DNA of 10,092 nucleotides. It comes from Phycisphaerales bacterium. Its GTDB lineage: Bacteria > Planctomycetota > Phycisphaerae > UBA1845 > Fen-1342. The first letter of the stretch is position 1. Each line of letters opens with the position of its first letter. Shown here one piece after another: positions 1-6,868 of this stretch. The notes under the pieces were generated by a model. That model was not told the DNA's origin, ran no database searches, and saw only the letters and a list, made by a program, of their open reading frames with translations. The position numbers and the translations under genes were made by a program. The stretch spans positions 1 to 10,092 of the forward strand of contig JALHJL010000087.1 of NCBI GenBank assembly GCA_022839625.1, read 5' to 3'.

Positions 1-424
1 CGAATTGTGCGAAGGACAGCAGGATGTTCAGCGTGAGCCGGCCCATCGAATGCGTGGTGTTGAACTGCTGCGTCACCGAGACGAACGAGACCTTGTGCCG
101 CTCGAAGACCTCCATCAGTTTTGCGAAGTCGAGCAGCGATCGGCTCAGGCGATCCACCTTGTACACGACCACGCAGTCGACCTTGTCGGCCGCGATGTCC
201 GCCATCAGGCGCTGGACCGCCGGCCGGTCCATGTTGCCGCCGGTGAAACCCCCGTCGTCGTACCGGTCTGGCAGGCACACCCAGCCCTCGGCCTTCTGGC
301 TGGCGATGTAGTTCTCGGCGCTCTCGCGCTGCGCGTCGAGCGAGTTGAAGTCCTGCTCGAGCCCCTCCTCGGTGCTCTTGCGCGTGTAGATCGCGCACCG
401 GACTTGCTTCCCGTTGCCGTTCAC
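1..424 (-). CDS. Large serine recombinase, N-terminal part (cut by window edge)
   Basis: This is the resolvase-type catalytic domain of a serine site-specific recombinase, which cuts and rejoins DNA through a phosphoserine bond. About 141 residues are visible. The nucleophile is Ser17 in AIYTRKSTEEG, followed by the conserved DDGGFTGG stretch near residue 55-62, VYKVDRLSRSL near residue 87-97, and the LNILLSFAQF helix where the window ends. The start is GTG at 424-422. It shares GTGA with the stop of the upstream DUF2924 gene, a 4-base overlap that implies translational coupling. This N-terminal type usually belongs to long recombinases with a recombinase domain and a zinc ribbon, but those lie outside the window. 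Family assignment is secure. Whether it is an integrase, a transposase or a dead remnant cannot be told. Confidence 0.93.
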   Translation of the reverse strand, partial: MNGNGKQVRCAIYTRKSTEEGLEQDFNSLDAQRESAENYIASQKAEGWVCLPDRYDDGGFTGGNMDRPAVQRLMADIAADKVDCVVVYKVDRLSRSLLDFAKLMEVFERHKVSFVSVTQQFNTTHSMGRLTLNILLSFAQF

Positions 425-1194
425 GTCTGCTCCGGTTTCTGGATGTTGAAGAAGTGGTAGCCGTTCCAGTGCGATCCCGTGATCGCGTGGGCGACCGCGC
501 TGAGCGAGCGATACGCCCGCCCGTCATATTCGAATCCGTTCGTCAGCACCTTCACCTCGTACATGTGCCCCTTGTACGGGCGCGTGAGCGTTTGGCCCGG
601 CATCGGCAGGCGGTCGTCGCGCGACATCGCGATCTGCCCGGTCACCGTCTTCAGGTCGCCCGGTGCCGGCGGCATCGCCAACTCGTGCGGCGGCCGGCGG
701 CGCAGATCAGCGTCCCGGGCGAGTTCCTGGGCCCGCCGCCGGGCCCGCTCAGTCAGGTCGCCCTCCGCCAAGGCCTGGAGCCGCCAGGCGATCCGGCGGA
801 AGAGGTACTGGCGGTTCCCCGCCCGCGTCTCCTCGCCGAACATCTCGACGTGCCGCCGGCGCAGCTCCTTTACCGTCATCCGCCGCAGGGCGTCGATCTC
901 GTTCGCCAGGTCGGCGGCATCGTTCTTCGCGGCCATGCGTCTCTCCATCTCTCGGGCCGTTAACCAGCTGCCGGAAAGCTCAAGGCCGGGTTCGGCGGAT
1001 TCAGAGAGATTTGCGGCGGGCATGCTGGCGGGCGGGATTGCATGCCCATTCATCCGCGGAGCGCGCGGGGCAAGCGGTGTCGGGCAGATCTCGACCAGCC
1101 GAACCAAGCCGGCGGCGATTATGGAGACGATCTCGCCCCGGCACCCGTCGGTCGCAACATCGGTTGGCTCTTGCGATTTCCGTTTCGCAGGCAT
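421..1194 (-). CDS. DUF2924 domain protein, recombinase-associated, with N-terminal extension
   Basis: The C-terminal part matches the DUF2924 pattern as I know it: LPMPGQTLTRPYKG (about 196-209), then FEYDGRAYRSLSAVAHAITG (221-240) and HWNGYHFFNI (242-251). A helical, Arg-rich region with MTVKELRRRHVEMFG and TRAGNRQYLFRRIAWRLQ precedes it (106-140). The family commonly sits immediately upstream of large serine recombinases, as here. Its molecular role is not established; a DNA-binding or recombination-accessory role is inference. The 257-residue form starts at 1194 with GGAG at 1200-1203, five bases upstream. An internal ATG at 936 (Met87, MAAKND) has its own GGAGAG at 941-946 and would give 171 residues, closer to the usual family length. 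The first 86 residues look unrelated and may be a separate small protein fused in frame. Confidence 0.85.
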   Translation of the reverse strand: MPAKRKSQEPTDVATDGCRGEIVSIIAAGLVRLVEICPTPLAPRAPRMNGHAIPPASMPAANLSESAEPGLELSGSWLTAREMERRMAAKNDAADLANEIDALRRMTVKELRRRHVEMFGEETRAGNRQYLFRRIAWRLQALAEGDLTERARRRAQELARDADLRRRPPHELAMPPAPGDLKTVTGQIAMSRDDRLPMPGQTLTRPYKGHMYEVKVLTNGFEYDGRAYRSLSAVAHAITGSHWNGYHFFNIQKPEQT

Positions 1195-1402
1195 GCGGGC
1201 TCCGTTCCCCGGTCGTCGGAGAAGTTCACCTGCCTATATCTGCGTGAGGACCGAAACTGCCGCATGGTAGGCCCTCCGGCACCAAAGAACGGTGCCCGAT
1301 CAGCGTGAACCGCATTCGCGGTGGGTGTGGCTGTCCGAGATCGCCGCTGCCGGGTAAGTCACCACGCTGGGTACGCTTGCGTCCACAGCACGCAATGCCC
1401 AG

Positions 1403-1416
1403 CGCACCATGGTGCG
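1403..1416. repeat. Perfect 14-bp palindrome
   Basis: CGCACCATGGTGCG reads the same on both strands with no spacer. Its position, about 210 bases upstream of the DUF2924-recombinase start, would suit an operator or a dimer-binding recombination core. Neither role can be shown from sequence alone. Confidence 0.6.
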
Positions 1417-1481
1417 GGGCGCGTTGTACGCCCGGAGAGACGGCAGCTAGCACCTGCTCGGATCAAATGCGGTGCTCGGGC

Positions 1482-1502
1482 CTTGGGCGGGTCCCGCCCA
1501 AG
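1482..1502 (-). terminator. GC-rich hairpin after methyltransferase gene, possible terminator
   Basis: Two perfect 10-base arms, CTTGGGCGGG and CCCGCCCAAG, are separated by a single base. The hairpin lies 67 bases past the stop of the methyltransferase gene. On the minus strand no T-run follows (GCCCGAGC comes next), so a classical intrinsic terminator is not supported. A T-run-less terminator, an RNA-stabilising 3' hairpin or a protein-binding dyad are all possible. Confidence 0.35.
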
Positions 1503-1569
1503 CTCGTTCCCGGGACCGCTTGTGGCCGCTGGCACAGCGTGCCGTACCACCGGCGGCCGGGGAAGCCGC

Positions 1570-3018
1570 CTACTCCACTCTCCTGAGTAGCAGTTGACGG
1601 AATGTCGAGTCTGCGCACGCGAGCTCCGTCCCTAGGTGCTGCCAGCCAAAGCGGCGTGCGTACTCGAGGAAGTCCCCGATTGCATAGCGTGTCGATGTCG
1701 CCAATATGGGCTCATTACCCCTGCCACGCCAGTTCGGAATAGAGAAGACCGCCGTCCGCGTGTTCGGCACGTCGCTGTGAACGTTGCCATGCCGATCGCC
1801 TGACACTGTTACGTTCACGACGGGTTCCGCCTCATCGGCAACTTCCTCCACCGCCCAACCAGGAACTGGCGCCAGAAGCAGGTCGTCCAGCTCTTTGCTT
1901 CGATATTGCGCAGTCAGACGATGCGACAGAGTCGCCTCCGACTTCTCATCAATCGTATCAATCCCGATAAGTAGCAGATCGCCAATTCTCGAAGGACCTC
2001 TGATCGATCTGAAGAACTCCCTTTCTGACACGTTCCCAATTGTGCCTCCGAGAAGGGCCCACACCACAGAGTCCCAACTCTCACGCCGTGCGAACTGCTC
2101 GTCTAGCTTCAGAAAGTCGCACAACTTGTACTCCGCGCAAACCCGCTGCTGAAAGTTGCTCTTCGCAAGACGCCGCAGCAGCACCCTCGCTGATGCGTTT
2201 ATCATGTAGAAGCTGATGTCAGTCAGCACGAAGTCCAGGTTCTTCGCCGCGCGAAGCAGGCTTGTCACAACCGCCCAGTCCTTCTCCGGCGACCCGCCGC
2301 CGCCGAGCATCACCGCTGCACGGTGACGACCGTCCTGGACTGCGTGCAACCACGGCTTGGAGTCAAAAAGCTGCTTGAGCGAGAGTAGACAGTCCAGGTA
2401 CATGCGATAGTTTTCGGAGTCGATCAGCGCGGTCCAAGCGGCCGCCGATTCCGGAACGGCATAGAACTGAGTTGGCTGGATACGTCCGCTCTGTATTCCG
2501 GTTGTGGGCCCTTCGAATGTTAGGGCCTCATTGCAGCCTACGTTATACTCACGAAGCACTGGTACATTGGCGACAGCGTCGCTCAGCGCCCCCCGGCAAT
2601 ACCGACTCCGCAGTTCGGCTCTCGTGTTCCTGGCGAGCCCAGCACGTTCATCATCCACAAGTTGAGCCACAGCGAGTGCAATGTCCGCCGTCGCAGGTGG
2701 AAACAGCTCAATAAACTCGACGATTGAGCTGGACCACAGTCTCGGGGCCCGCACATTCAAGCCGAAGTCCTGGATGATCCACTTCCAGAAACTCTGTGAC
2801 AGGTCTCCCCGAGGGACACTCTTGTCCCACCGCCGTAGGGTGCCGTAACACCTCTCGACTGCTTCCCTCTGCTCGTTGGGGACTTTGATTCGTGTCTCAA
2901 GGACACGGACAACGAAGGCTTTGTCGCTAACTTCGTCGTATAGGGCCCTGAGTAGCGACCGTTTTGCTGACCAGTCACGAATCCCGGGCTTCCGAGGCAC
3001 TTCCGCTGGATCAGTCAT
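1570..3018 (-). CDS. EgtD-like SAM-dependent methyltransferase (Methyltransf_33 type)
   Basis: The 482-residue protein has a C-terminal class I methyltransferase fold of the EgtD/histidine-specific type (PF10017). Visible motifs are MLGGGGSPEKD at 237-247 (SAM glycine loop), LTDIS at 265-269, LLGGTIGN at 322-329, the typical family signature, LLLIGIDT at 348-355, and the final helix YAIGDFLEYARRFGW at 445-459. Known members N-methylate amino acids such as the alpha-amino group of histidine on the way to ergothioneine. No EgtB-like partner is seen here, so an ergothioneine role is not supported and the substrate is unknown. Residues 1 to about 170 precede the catalytic part and match nothing I recognise. 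The protein should be cytosolic. The ATG start is fixed by a strong GGGAGGTG Shine-Dalgarno that overlaps the symporter stop, three bases away. It is the second gene of a two-gene operon. Confidence 0.85.
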   Translation of the reverse strand: MTDPAEVPRKPGIRDWSAKRSLLRALYDEVSDKAFVVRVLETRIKVPNEQREAVERCYGTLRRWDKSVPRGDLSQSFWKWIIQDFGLNVRAPRLWSSSIVEFIELFPPATADIALAVAQLVDDERAGLARNTRAELRSRYCRGALSDAVANVPVLREYNVGCNEALTFEGPTTGIQSGRIQPTQFYAVPESAAAWTALIDSENYRMYLDCLLSLKQLFDSKPWLHAVQDGRHRAAVMLGGGGSPEKDWAVVTSLLRAAKNLDFVLTDISFYMINASARVLLRRLAKSNFQQRVCAEYKLCDFLKLDEQFARRESWDSVVWALLGGTIGNVSEREFFRSIRGPSRIGDLLLIGIDTIDEKSEATLSHRLTAQYRSKELDDLLLAPVPGWAVEEVADEAEPVVNVTVSGDRHGNVHSDVPNTRTAVFSIPNWRGRGNEPILATSTRYAIGDFLEYARRFGWQHLGTELACADSTFRQLLLRRVE

Positions 3019-3021
3019 TGT

Positions 3022-4494
3022 TCACCTCCCGTCTGGCACGGGCTTCGCCTCACTCTCATGGCGTTGTGGCGCTGACGACATGCTCGCCGCGATGCGCCGA
3101 GTCAGTGCGTAGTTGGCGATTAGGCCGAGCGGAATACCGATGGCAGACTCGTTGATAGCGTTGGACAGGCCGGTGATCTTCCACGCAAGCGCAGCAGCGA
3201 CGCCCGCGAACACCGCGACCGTCAAAGACAACGCCGTGTGCGGCCACCGTAGCACTTTGATGGCAACGGCCGGCGCCAACCCTGCCGCCATGAGGGACAC
3301 CGAAGAGATTGCCAGCGTGAAGACGGATGCGTCACCAGCAAGCGTTGCCGACGCCAACATTGTAGCCAGTCCCAAGCCCAAGGACAGCGCCCAGAACGGA
3401 ACGCGATGCCCCGGACCTGTTCCAAGCAGATCACGAGTCGCTTGGGCCATAGAGACCAGCAAGCTGTTTGCCGTCGAAGCGATGGCGCCGAAGATATCTG
3501 CAACGATGAATCCGACTAATAGCGGCGGCAACGCTGAACTGGCAAAGACAGTAAGCCCTTTTTCCGGGTCGGTGAGTCCTGGCATCACGCCCCGAAGAAG
3601 GACTCCGAAGACCGTCATCGTGGCCCATGTGCACTGCACGTAGCCAATGTAGATCCACTGCGCAGCCCGCGTCTCCTGGGGACTGCGCGCAGCCAGGTAG
3701 CGGGTCGTAACTTGGGGTTGCCCCAATCCGAAGCCTAATGATGCGGCTGCGTACCCAAGGACGAAGCCAATTGCAGAGACGACTGTTCCACCTCCCAAGA
3801 TGCTCAGAAACCCGTCGCCCGCCGTCCCAATGTTCTGCGCGAAGCTGGCGGTGTCCGCCATCGCCCACCAGGACACGGTGCCCAGCGCGACGAGAGTCCC
3901 GAGCATCCGGGTGACGGCCTGTAGCGTGTCGGCGTAAACCGATCCTCGGAAGCGGCCTAGCGAAGTGTACGCGACGATGACGGCGGCAAAGACCAAGAGC
4001 GTCCAGTGGCCCGAGACGCCGAACGCCCCTTCGAGGAACTTCTGTCCCGCCACCCACTGCGCCATGGTATATCCGCCAAGACACAGAACGACTATCGCGG
4101 AAGACGCTATGACGAGCGGATGGAATCTGCCAACGCGTAGCCCATAACCTATCACATCCGCGAGCGTCGTTGCGTTCGCTTGTGCGCCGTATGCGTTGAT
4201 ACGGTGCGGGAAATATCTCCAAAAGACCAAGTCGCCGAGAAACCAGCCGAACGGCAACAGCAGCCAATAGAGGCCATAGCTGTATCCTAGCCCAACGGCA
4301 CCCGTCACGACGAATCCGCTGTTCGCCGTGGCTCCGGCGCTGAGTCCGACCAGCCAACGGTTCAGGCGCTGGTGCGCTATGTGGCGCTCGGCATCGTCGC
4401 CCGCGTCTCGGTGCCCCTTCCAGGCAGTGATGAACGTCGCGATGAGCACGGCGCAGAACGCCGCGACCGCCTCAGGGTGCCACTGGATATCCAT
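3022..4494 (-). CDS. Sodium/solute symporter, SSS family (PutP-like)
   Basis: This is a 490-residue inner-membrane protein with about 12-13 hydrophobic segments, close to the length of the proline transporter PutP (about 500). Family marks are LSAGATANSGF at 51-61 (second helix of the core), the segment ATTLADVIGYGL at 108-119, LGFGLGQPQVTTRYLAA at 253-269, equivalent to the PutP GQP motif, and DIFGAIASTANSLLVS at 333-348. Ser340-Thr341 in the last motif corresponds to the Na+-coordinating Ser/Thr pair of PutP. The Asp that PutP has in its SAGASDMSG segment is Ala57 here. SSS members import amino acids, sugars, vitamins or organic acids with Na+; the substrate cannot be read from sequence. 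The ATG start has a perfect AGGAGG six bases upstream. It leads the operon with the methyltransferase three bases downstream, suggesting a transported amino-acid-like compound that is then methylated. Confidence 0.92.
   Translation of the reverse strand: MDIQWHPEAVAAFCAVLIATFITAWKGHRDAGDDAERHIAHQRLNRWLVGLSAGATANSGFVVTGAVGLGYSYGLYWLLLPFGWFLGDLVFWRYFPHRINAYGAQANATTLADVIGYGLRVGRFHPLVIASSAIVVLCLGGYTMAQWVAGQKFLEGAFGVSGHWTLLVFAAVIVAYTSLGRFRGSVYADTLQAVTRMLGTLVALGTVSWWAMADTASFAQNIGTAGDGFLSILGGGTVVSAIGFVLGYAAASLGFGLGQPQVTTRYLAARSPQETRAAQWIYIGYVQCTWATMTVFGVLLRGVMPGLTDPEKGLTVFASSALPPLLVGFIVADIFGAIASTANSLLVSMAQATRDLLGTGPGHRVPFWALSLGLGLATMLASATLAGDASVFTLAISSVSLMAAGLAPAVAIKVLRWPHTALSLTVAVFAGVAAALAWKITGLSNAINESAIGIPLGLIANYALTRRIAASMSSAPQRHESEAKPVPDGR
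3023..3030 (-). promoter_or_regulatory. Ribosome-binding site of methyltransferase, overlapping symporter stop
   Basis: On the minus strand GGGAGGTG is followed by AACA and the ATG at 3018. The same bases encode the last two symporter codons (GGG AGG) and two bases of its TGA stop. Ribosomes ending on the symporter therefore stop on the start site of the methyltransferase, a layout that favours coupled translation and matched output of the two proteins. Confidence 0.85.
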
Positions 4495-4785
4495 CGTCTT
4501 CCTCCTGCGAGTCGCCCACGAGCTCTACTGACGCACTCGCGTCACCATCTCCAGAGCCTGTTCAGAGAACAAGAGAGCCGGGTGGAATCGAGAGGAATGC
4601 GGGTGAAAGAACCGGCTCGCCGGAGCCACAGCCAGCACGATGAGCGAACGGTTATGCGCGCTTCCTTTCCGTCATTATCCTCCCCGACACACGGACGTTC
4701 TCTCGACGATTGCCGCGCGGTCCTAGTACCGTCACGCCACGCAACGAGCGTAGCAGGGCAGTTCGCCAACCGAGGAGACGACGAC
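4495..4785. promoter_or_regulatory. Divergent intergenic region between symporter operon and small membrane gene
   Basis: About 290 bases separate the two divergent starts, so promoters for both directions should lie here. On the minus strand GATAAT at 4674-4679 resembles a -10 box, but its -35 position is poor and it would give a leader of about 170 bases. A small hairpin with GGCTC/GAGCC arms lies at 4614-4627. I see no convincing plus-strand promoter, riboswitch or gene. The promoter calls are weak. Confidence 0.35.
4501..4506 (-). promoter_or_regulatory. Strong ribosome-binding site of symporter
   Basis: Minus-strand AGGAGG with a six-base spacer to the ATG at 4494. It matches the anti-Shine-Dalgarno core exactly and settles the start of the symporter. 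Confidence 0.85.
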
Positions 4786-5118
4786 ATGCAACCGTACGAG
4801 ACCTTTCTCTGGGGGGTGGTAGGAAGCTTGGCCGTAGAAGTAGTTAGGCTCTACGACCAATTCGATGGCCGCCGGTTCCATCTTCCCGTTCGATACCGGC
4901 GAGTGTCGTTTTGGCTGGTTCGCGCGTTGCTGACCGTCGCGGCGGGCGGCCTCGCTGTCGCGCACCAGGCGCAAACGGAGATCCTGGCTGTACACATCGG
5001 CGCCTCCGCGCCTCTGATCATCGCTGCGTTCACGTCGAGCGCCGCGGACAAGGAAACGAAGGCGTGCGACGGGAATCCTCAAGGTCAGGGTTCTGGACGT
5101 GGCCCCCCCAGTTACTGA
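4786..5118 (+). CDS. Small membrane protein of unknown function
   Basis: The 110-residue protein has a hydrophobic N-terminal stretch FLWGVVGSLAVEVVRLY (7-23), a basic linker RYRRVSFWLVR (36-46), a second hydrophobic stretch ALLTVAAGGLAVAH (47-60) and a third one ILAVHIGASAPLIIAAF (66-82). A polar, Gly-rich tail follows (83-110). Two to three membrane segments are likely. The ATG at 4786 is chosen because GAGGAG at 4772-4777 precedes it by eight bases and the protein-like composition begins there; the frame stays open further upstream but without such content. It is divergent from the symporter operon. I have seen small proteins with this WG.xGxLAxEVxR and HIGASAPL pattern in other bacteria, but I know no function. 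Confidence 0.72.
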   Translation: MQPYETFLWGVVGSLAVEVVRLYDQFDGRRFHLPVRYRRVSFWLVRALLTVAAGGLAVAHQAQTEILAVHIGASAPLIIAAFTSSAADKETKACDGNPQGQGSGRGPPSY

Positions 5119-5184
5119 CCGCGCACCTGCCGCGGCCGGAACGTCTCTGGATACCGACATCGAATGCCCCGCAACCGGTGAGCG

Positions 5185-5237
5185 TTCCGAACGCGTGAGT
5201 TAACCCCGAGAGCCCCGGCGGGGTGAGAGTCTGAGAG
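5185..5237. repeat. Two-box direct repeat, copy 1
   Basis: The first box, TTCCGAACGCGTG then A then GTTAACC, fills 5185-5205. The second box, GAGAGTCTGAGAG, fills 5225-5237 after 19 bases. The same two boxes, with one changed base in the first and a 20-base spacer, recur at 9597-9650 in the same orientation. The first box is built from three adjacent dyads: GTTC-C-GAAC, ACGCGT and GTTAAC. The copies bracket the second recombinase module. Confidence 0.8.
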
Positions 5238-5397
5238 TTGGGCACGGATCGGCCCCGAAAACGGCCCGTTCGGCGCCGGCCCCCGTGTCGCCTCATCAAA
5301 ACCGAGAGCGCCGCCCGAGCCGGGCGAAATCGCCGTAACCCTTTGCCAGCAACGAGATATAGCCGCCGGCGGCCGGTTGGCCCACCGCTCGCCCCCT

Positions 5398-5433
5398 GTA
5401 AACAAACAGGTCCGCCTCAGTTTGAGACGGACC
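5398..5433 (-). terminator. Intrinsic terminator of the recombinase transcript
   Basis: On the minus strand the arms GGTCCG/CGGACC and CTCA/TGAG pair around an AAC loop with one T-G opposition between the two stem parts. The T-rich tail TGTTTGTTTAC follows. It starts 58 bases after the stop of the recombinase gene. GAGATACGA precedes the stem, exactly as at the second minus-strand terminator near 9800. Confidence 0.72.
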
Positions 5434-5491
5434 GTCGTATCTCAAAACAGCGCTGACTCAACGGGACCGCCCAGTTCACACATACGCTGCA

Positions 5492-6799
5492 CTAAGTCGC
5501 TTTGCGGTAACCATTTACGATTCCGGCAACTTGCGAATTGAGTGTCACTCGCGCCACCGTGTTTCGCCGGCGATATTCGACCCGATCGATGATTGCCGGC
5601 AGCAGTCGATCCTGCGTCACCTCGTGGAGCCCACACCAGATGCCCCGCAGCGCCTCGGCGTGGCCGGGCTGCACGGCCACTTGGTCGTCGGCGATCTGCC
5701 GCCATGTGGCCGGCTGGGTTAACAGGTCGCGGACGAAGCGCTCGACCTCGCCGGCCGGGTACTGCACGCCGCGGCACGGCGGGCGACCGCCAGCCGTTGA
5801 GCGACAACGGTAATACCGATAGATGACGGCGGAAACCTTCGACAACCGGCGGCTGACCATATAAGTCGCCAGCGGGCGGCGGCACTTCGGGCAGACGACT
5901 TTGCCGCGCAGGGAGAAGTCGTGCCGGTGCCGACCGGCGTCGGATCGGGCGGTACGCCGTTGGTCGAGCAGCAACTGGACATCCTCGAACATCTCCGGCG
6001 GGACGATCCCGTCATGGCAACCGGGCCGCGTCCCATCACCTTCCGCAAACCGACCGACGTAGACGGGATTGCGCAGTACGGCAAGCACACGCCGTGCCGT
6101 CCAACGACCGCCACCGATCGTCTTGCCTGATCGTCGCGATACCCACTGTTTCGTGCGCCAGCCAAGGTGATTGACCCGCCGGGCGATCTCGTCGGGCACC
6201 TGGCCGGCGGCTGCGCGCTTGAACATCGCGCGGACGCGGCGGGCCTCGCGTGGATTCGGCACGAGCTGCTTTGTTTCGGGATCGGCGTCGTATCCGAACG
6301 GCACGGGCCCGGCAAGGCGCCGACCGTGCTGCTTCAGATAAATCCGCGCCTCCGCGATGCGTGACGCGATCATCTCGCGCTCAAACTCGGCGAACGACGC
6401 GAGGATATGCCGCAGGAAGCGGCTCTCCGCCGTCTGACCGTACTCAGGCTGGTGGACGAAGCGCACTTCTACGCCGCAACGATCGAATTCCTCAAGCAGA
6501 ACGGTCATGTCCTGCAGCCAGCGTGAAAGGCGGTCGAGCGCGACCGCGTACACGCGCTGCACGCCACCGAGGTCGATTACCTTCCGCAGGCGGCGGAGGC
6601 CGGGCCGCTCCAGCGTAGCGCCCGAATAGCCCTGATCGTCGAAGTGCTGCCCGCACCAGGTAAGCCCGGGCTCGCCGGTTTCTTTCGCGAAGTCGCTGCA
6701 CACGGCAAACTGCGCGTCGCACGACGAGAAGTCCGCCGGCGTGTCCGCCGACTGGCGCGTGTAGATGGCGTAGCGGATGCTGTTGCTGCTGTCCGGCAT
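5492..6799 (-). CDS. Large serine recombinase, complete
   Basis: The 435-residue protein has all the usual parts. The catalytic domain (about 8-155) carries Ser17 in AIYTRQSAD, DDQGYSGATLERPGL at 54-68, ALDRLSRW at 87-94 and FAEFEREMIASRIAEA at 136-151. A recombinase domain (about 160-285) begins GRRLAGPVPFGYD and has RWTARRVLAVLRNPVYVG at 232-249. A zinc ribbon has Cys303, Cys306, Cys332 and Cys342. A C-terminal tail of about 90 residues follows. It is at the short end for large serine recombinases and no long coiled coil is obvious. Such enzymes integrate, excise or transpose DNA at short attachment sites. The ATG at 6799 has only a weak GACGAC-GAG leader, so translation may depend on the upstream gene 69 bases away. 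The sequence differs clearly from the recombinase at 1-424 and is not a recent copy. Confidence 0.94.
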   Translation of the reverse strand: MPDSSNSIRYAIYTRQSADTPADFSSCDAQFAVCSDFAKETGEPGLTWCGQHFDDQGYSGATLERPGLRRLRKVIDLGGVQRVYAVALDRLSRWLQDMTVLLEEFDRCGVEVRFVHQPEYGQTAESRFLRHILASFAEFEREMIASRIAEARIYLKQHGRRLAGPVPFGYDADPETKQLVPNPREARRVRAMFKRAAAGQVPDEIARRVNHLGWRTKQWVSRRSGKTIGGGRWTARRVLAVLRNPVYVGRFAEGDGTRPGCHDGIVPPEMFEDVQLLLDQRRTARSDAGRHRHDFSLRGKVVCPKCRRPLATYMVSRRLSKVSAVIYRYYRCRSTAGGRPPCRGVQYPAGEVERFVRDLLTQPATWRQIADDQVAVQPGHAEALRGIWCGLHEVTQDRLLPAIIDRVEYRRRNTVARVTLNSQVAGIVNGYRKAT

Positions 6800-6868
6800 C
6801 TCGTCGTCCGCGGTTCAGGGCGATCCACGATGTCGCGTTGCATCTGTCCCGGAACCGTCGGCGGTCAG

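Larger units (their letters stand above)
1195..1569. other. Palindrome-rich intergenic region
   Basis: No convincing gene is seen in these 375 bases; the open frames present have no recognisable content. It holds several perfect or near-perfect dyads: GGCACC/GGTGCC arms at 1278-1296, ACCGC/GCGGT arms close to 1310-1321, a perfect 14-base palindrome at 1403-1416 and a 10-base-arm hairpin at 1482-1502. It lies upstream of the DUF2924-recombinase pair and downstream of the methyltransferase operon, so it should hold a promoter for the former and an end for the latter. The only -10-like string I see is TATAGG on the minus strand at 1233-1238, about 40 bases before the 1194 start, without a good -35 box. 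A recombinase attachment site is also possible here. Confidence 0.5.
5119..5491. other. Non-coding region with repeat copy 1 and recombinase terminator
   Basis: This 373-base gap separates the plus-strand small membrane gene from the minus-strand recombinase gene (convergent). It holds the two-box repeat at 5185-5237, a perfect 12-base palindrome GCCGCCGGCGGC at 5362-5373 and the minus-strand terminator at 5398-5433. I see no gene in it. Confidence 0.6.

Noticed and set aside
5..1270. Plus-strand frames across the left recombinase and DUF2924 genes
   Set aside because: They oppose well-supported minus-strand genes and have no motifs.
1226..1590. Short frames on both strands in the palindrome-rich gap
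   Set aside because: No ribosome-binding site with protein-like content, and they overlap each other on opposite strands.
1570..3018. Ergothioneine biosynthesis locus
   Set aside because: Only an EgtD-like enzyme is present; no EgtB, EgtC or EgtE gene lies near it, and the next gene is a transporter.
4372..4785. Upstream in-frame extension of the small membrane protein, giving 248 residues
   Set aside because: It overlaps the symporter start on the other strand and has no protein-like content; the ATG at 4786 with GAGGAG is the better start.
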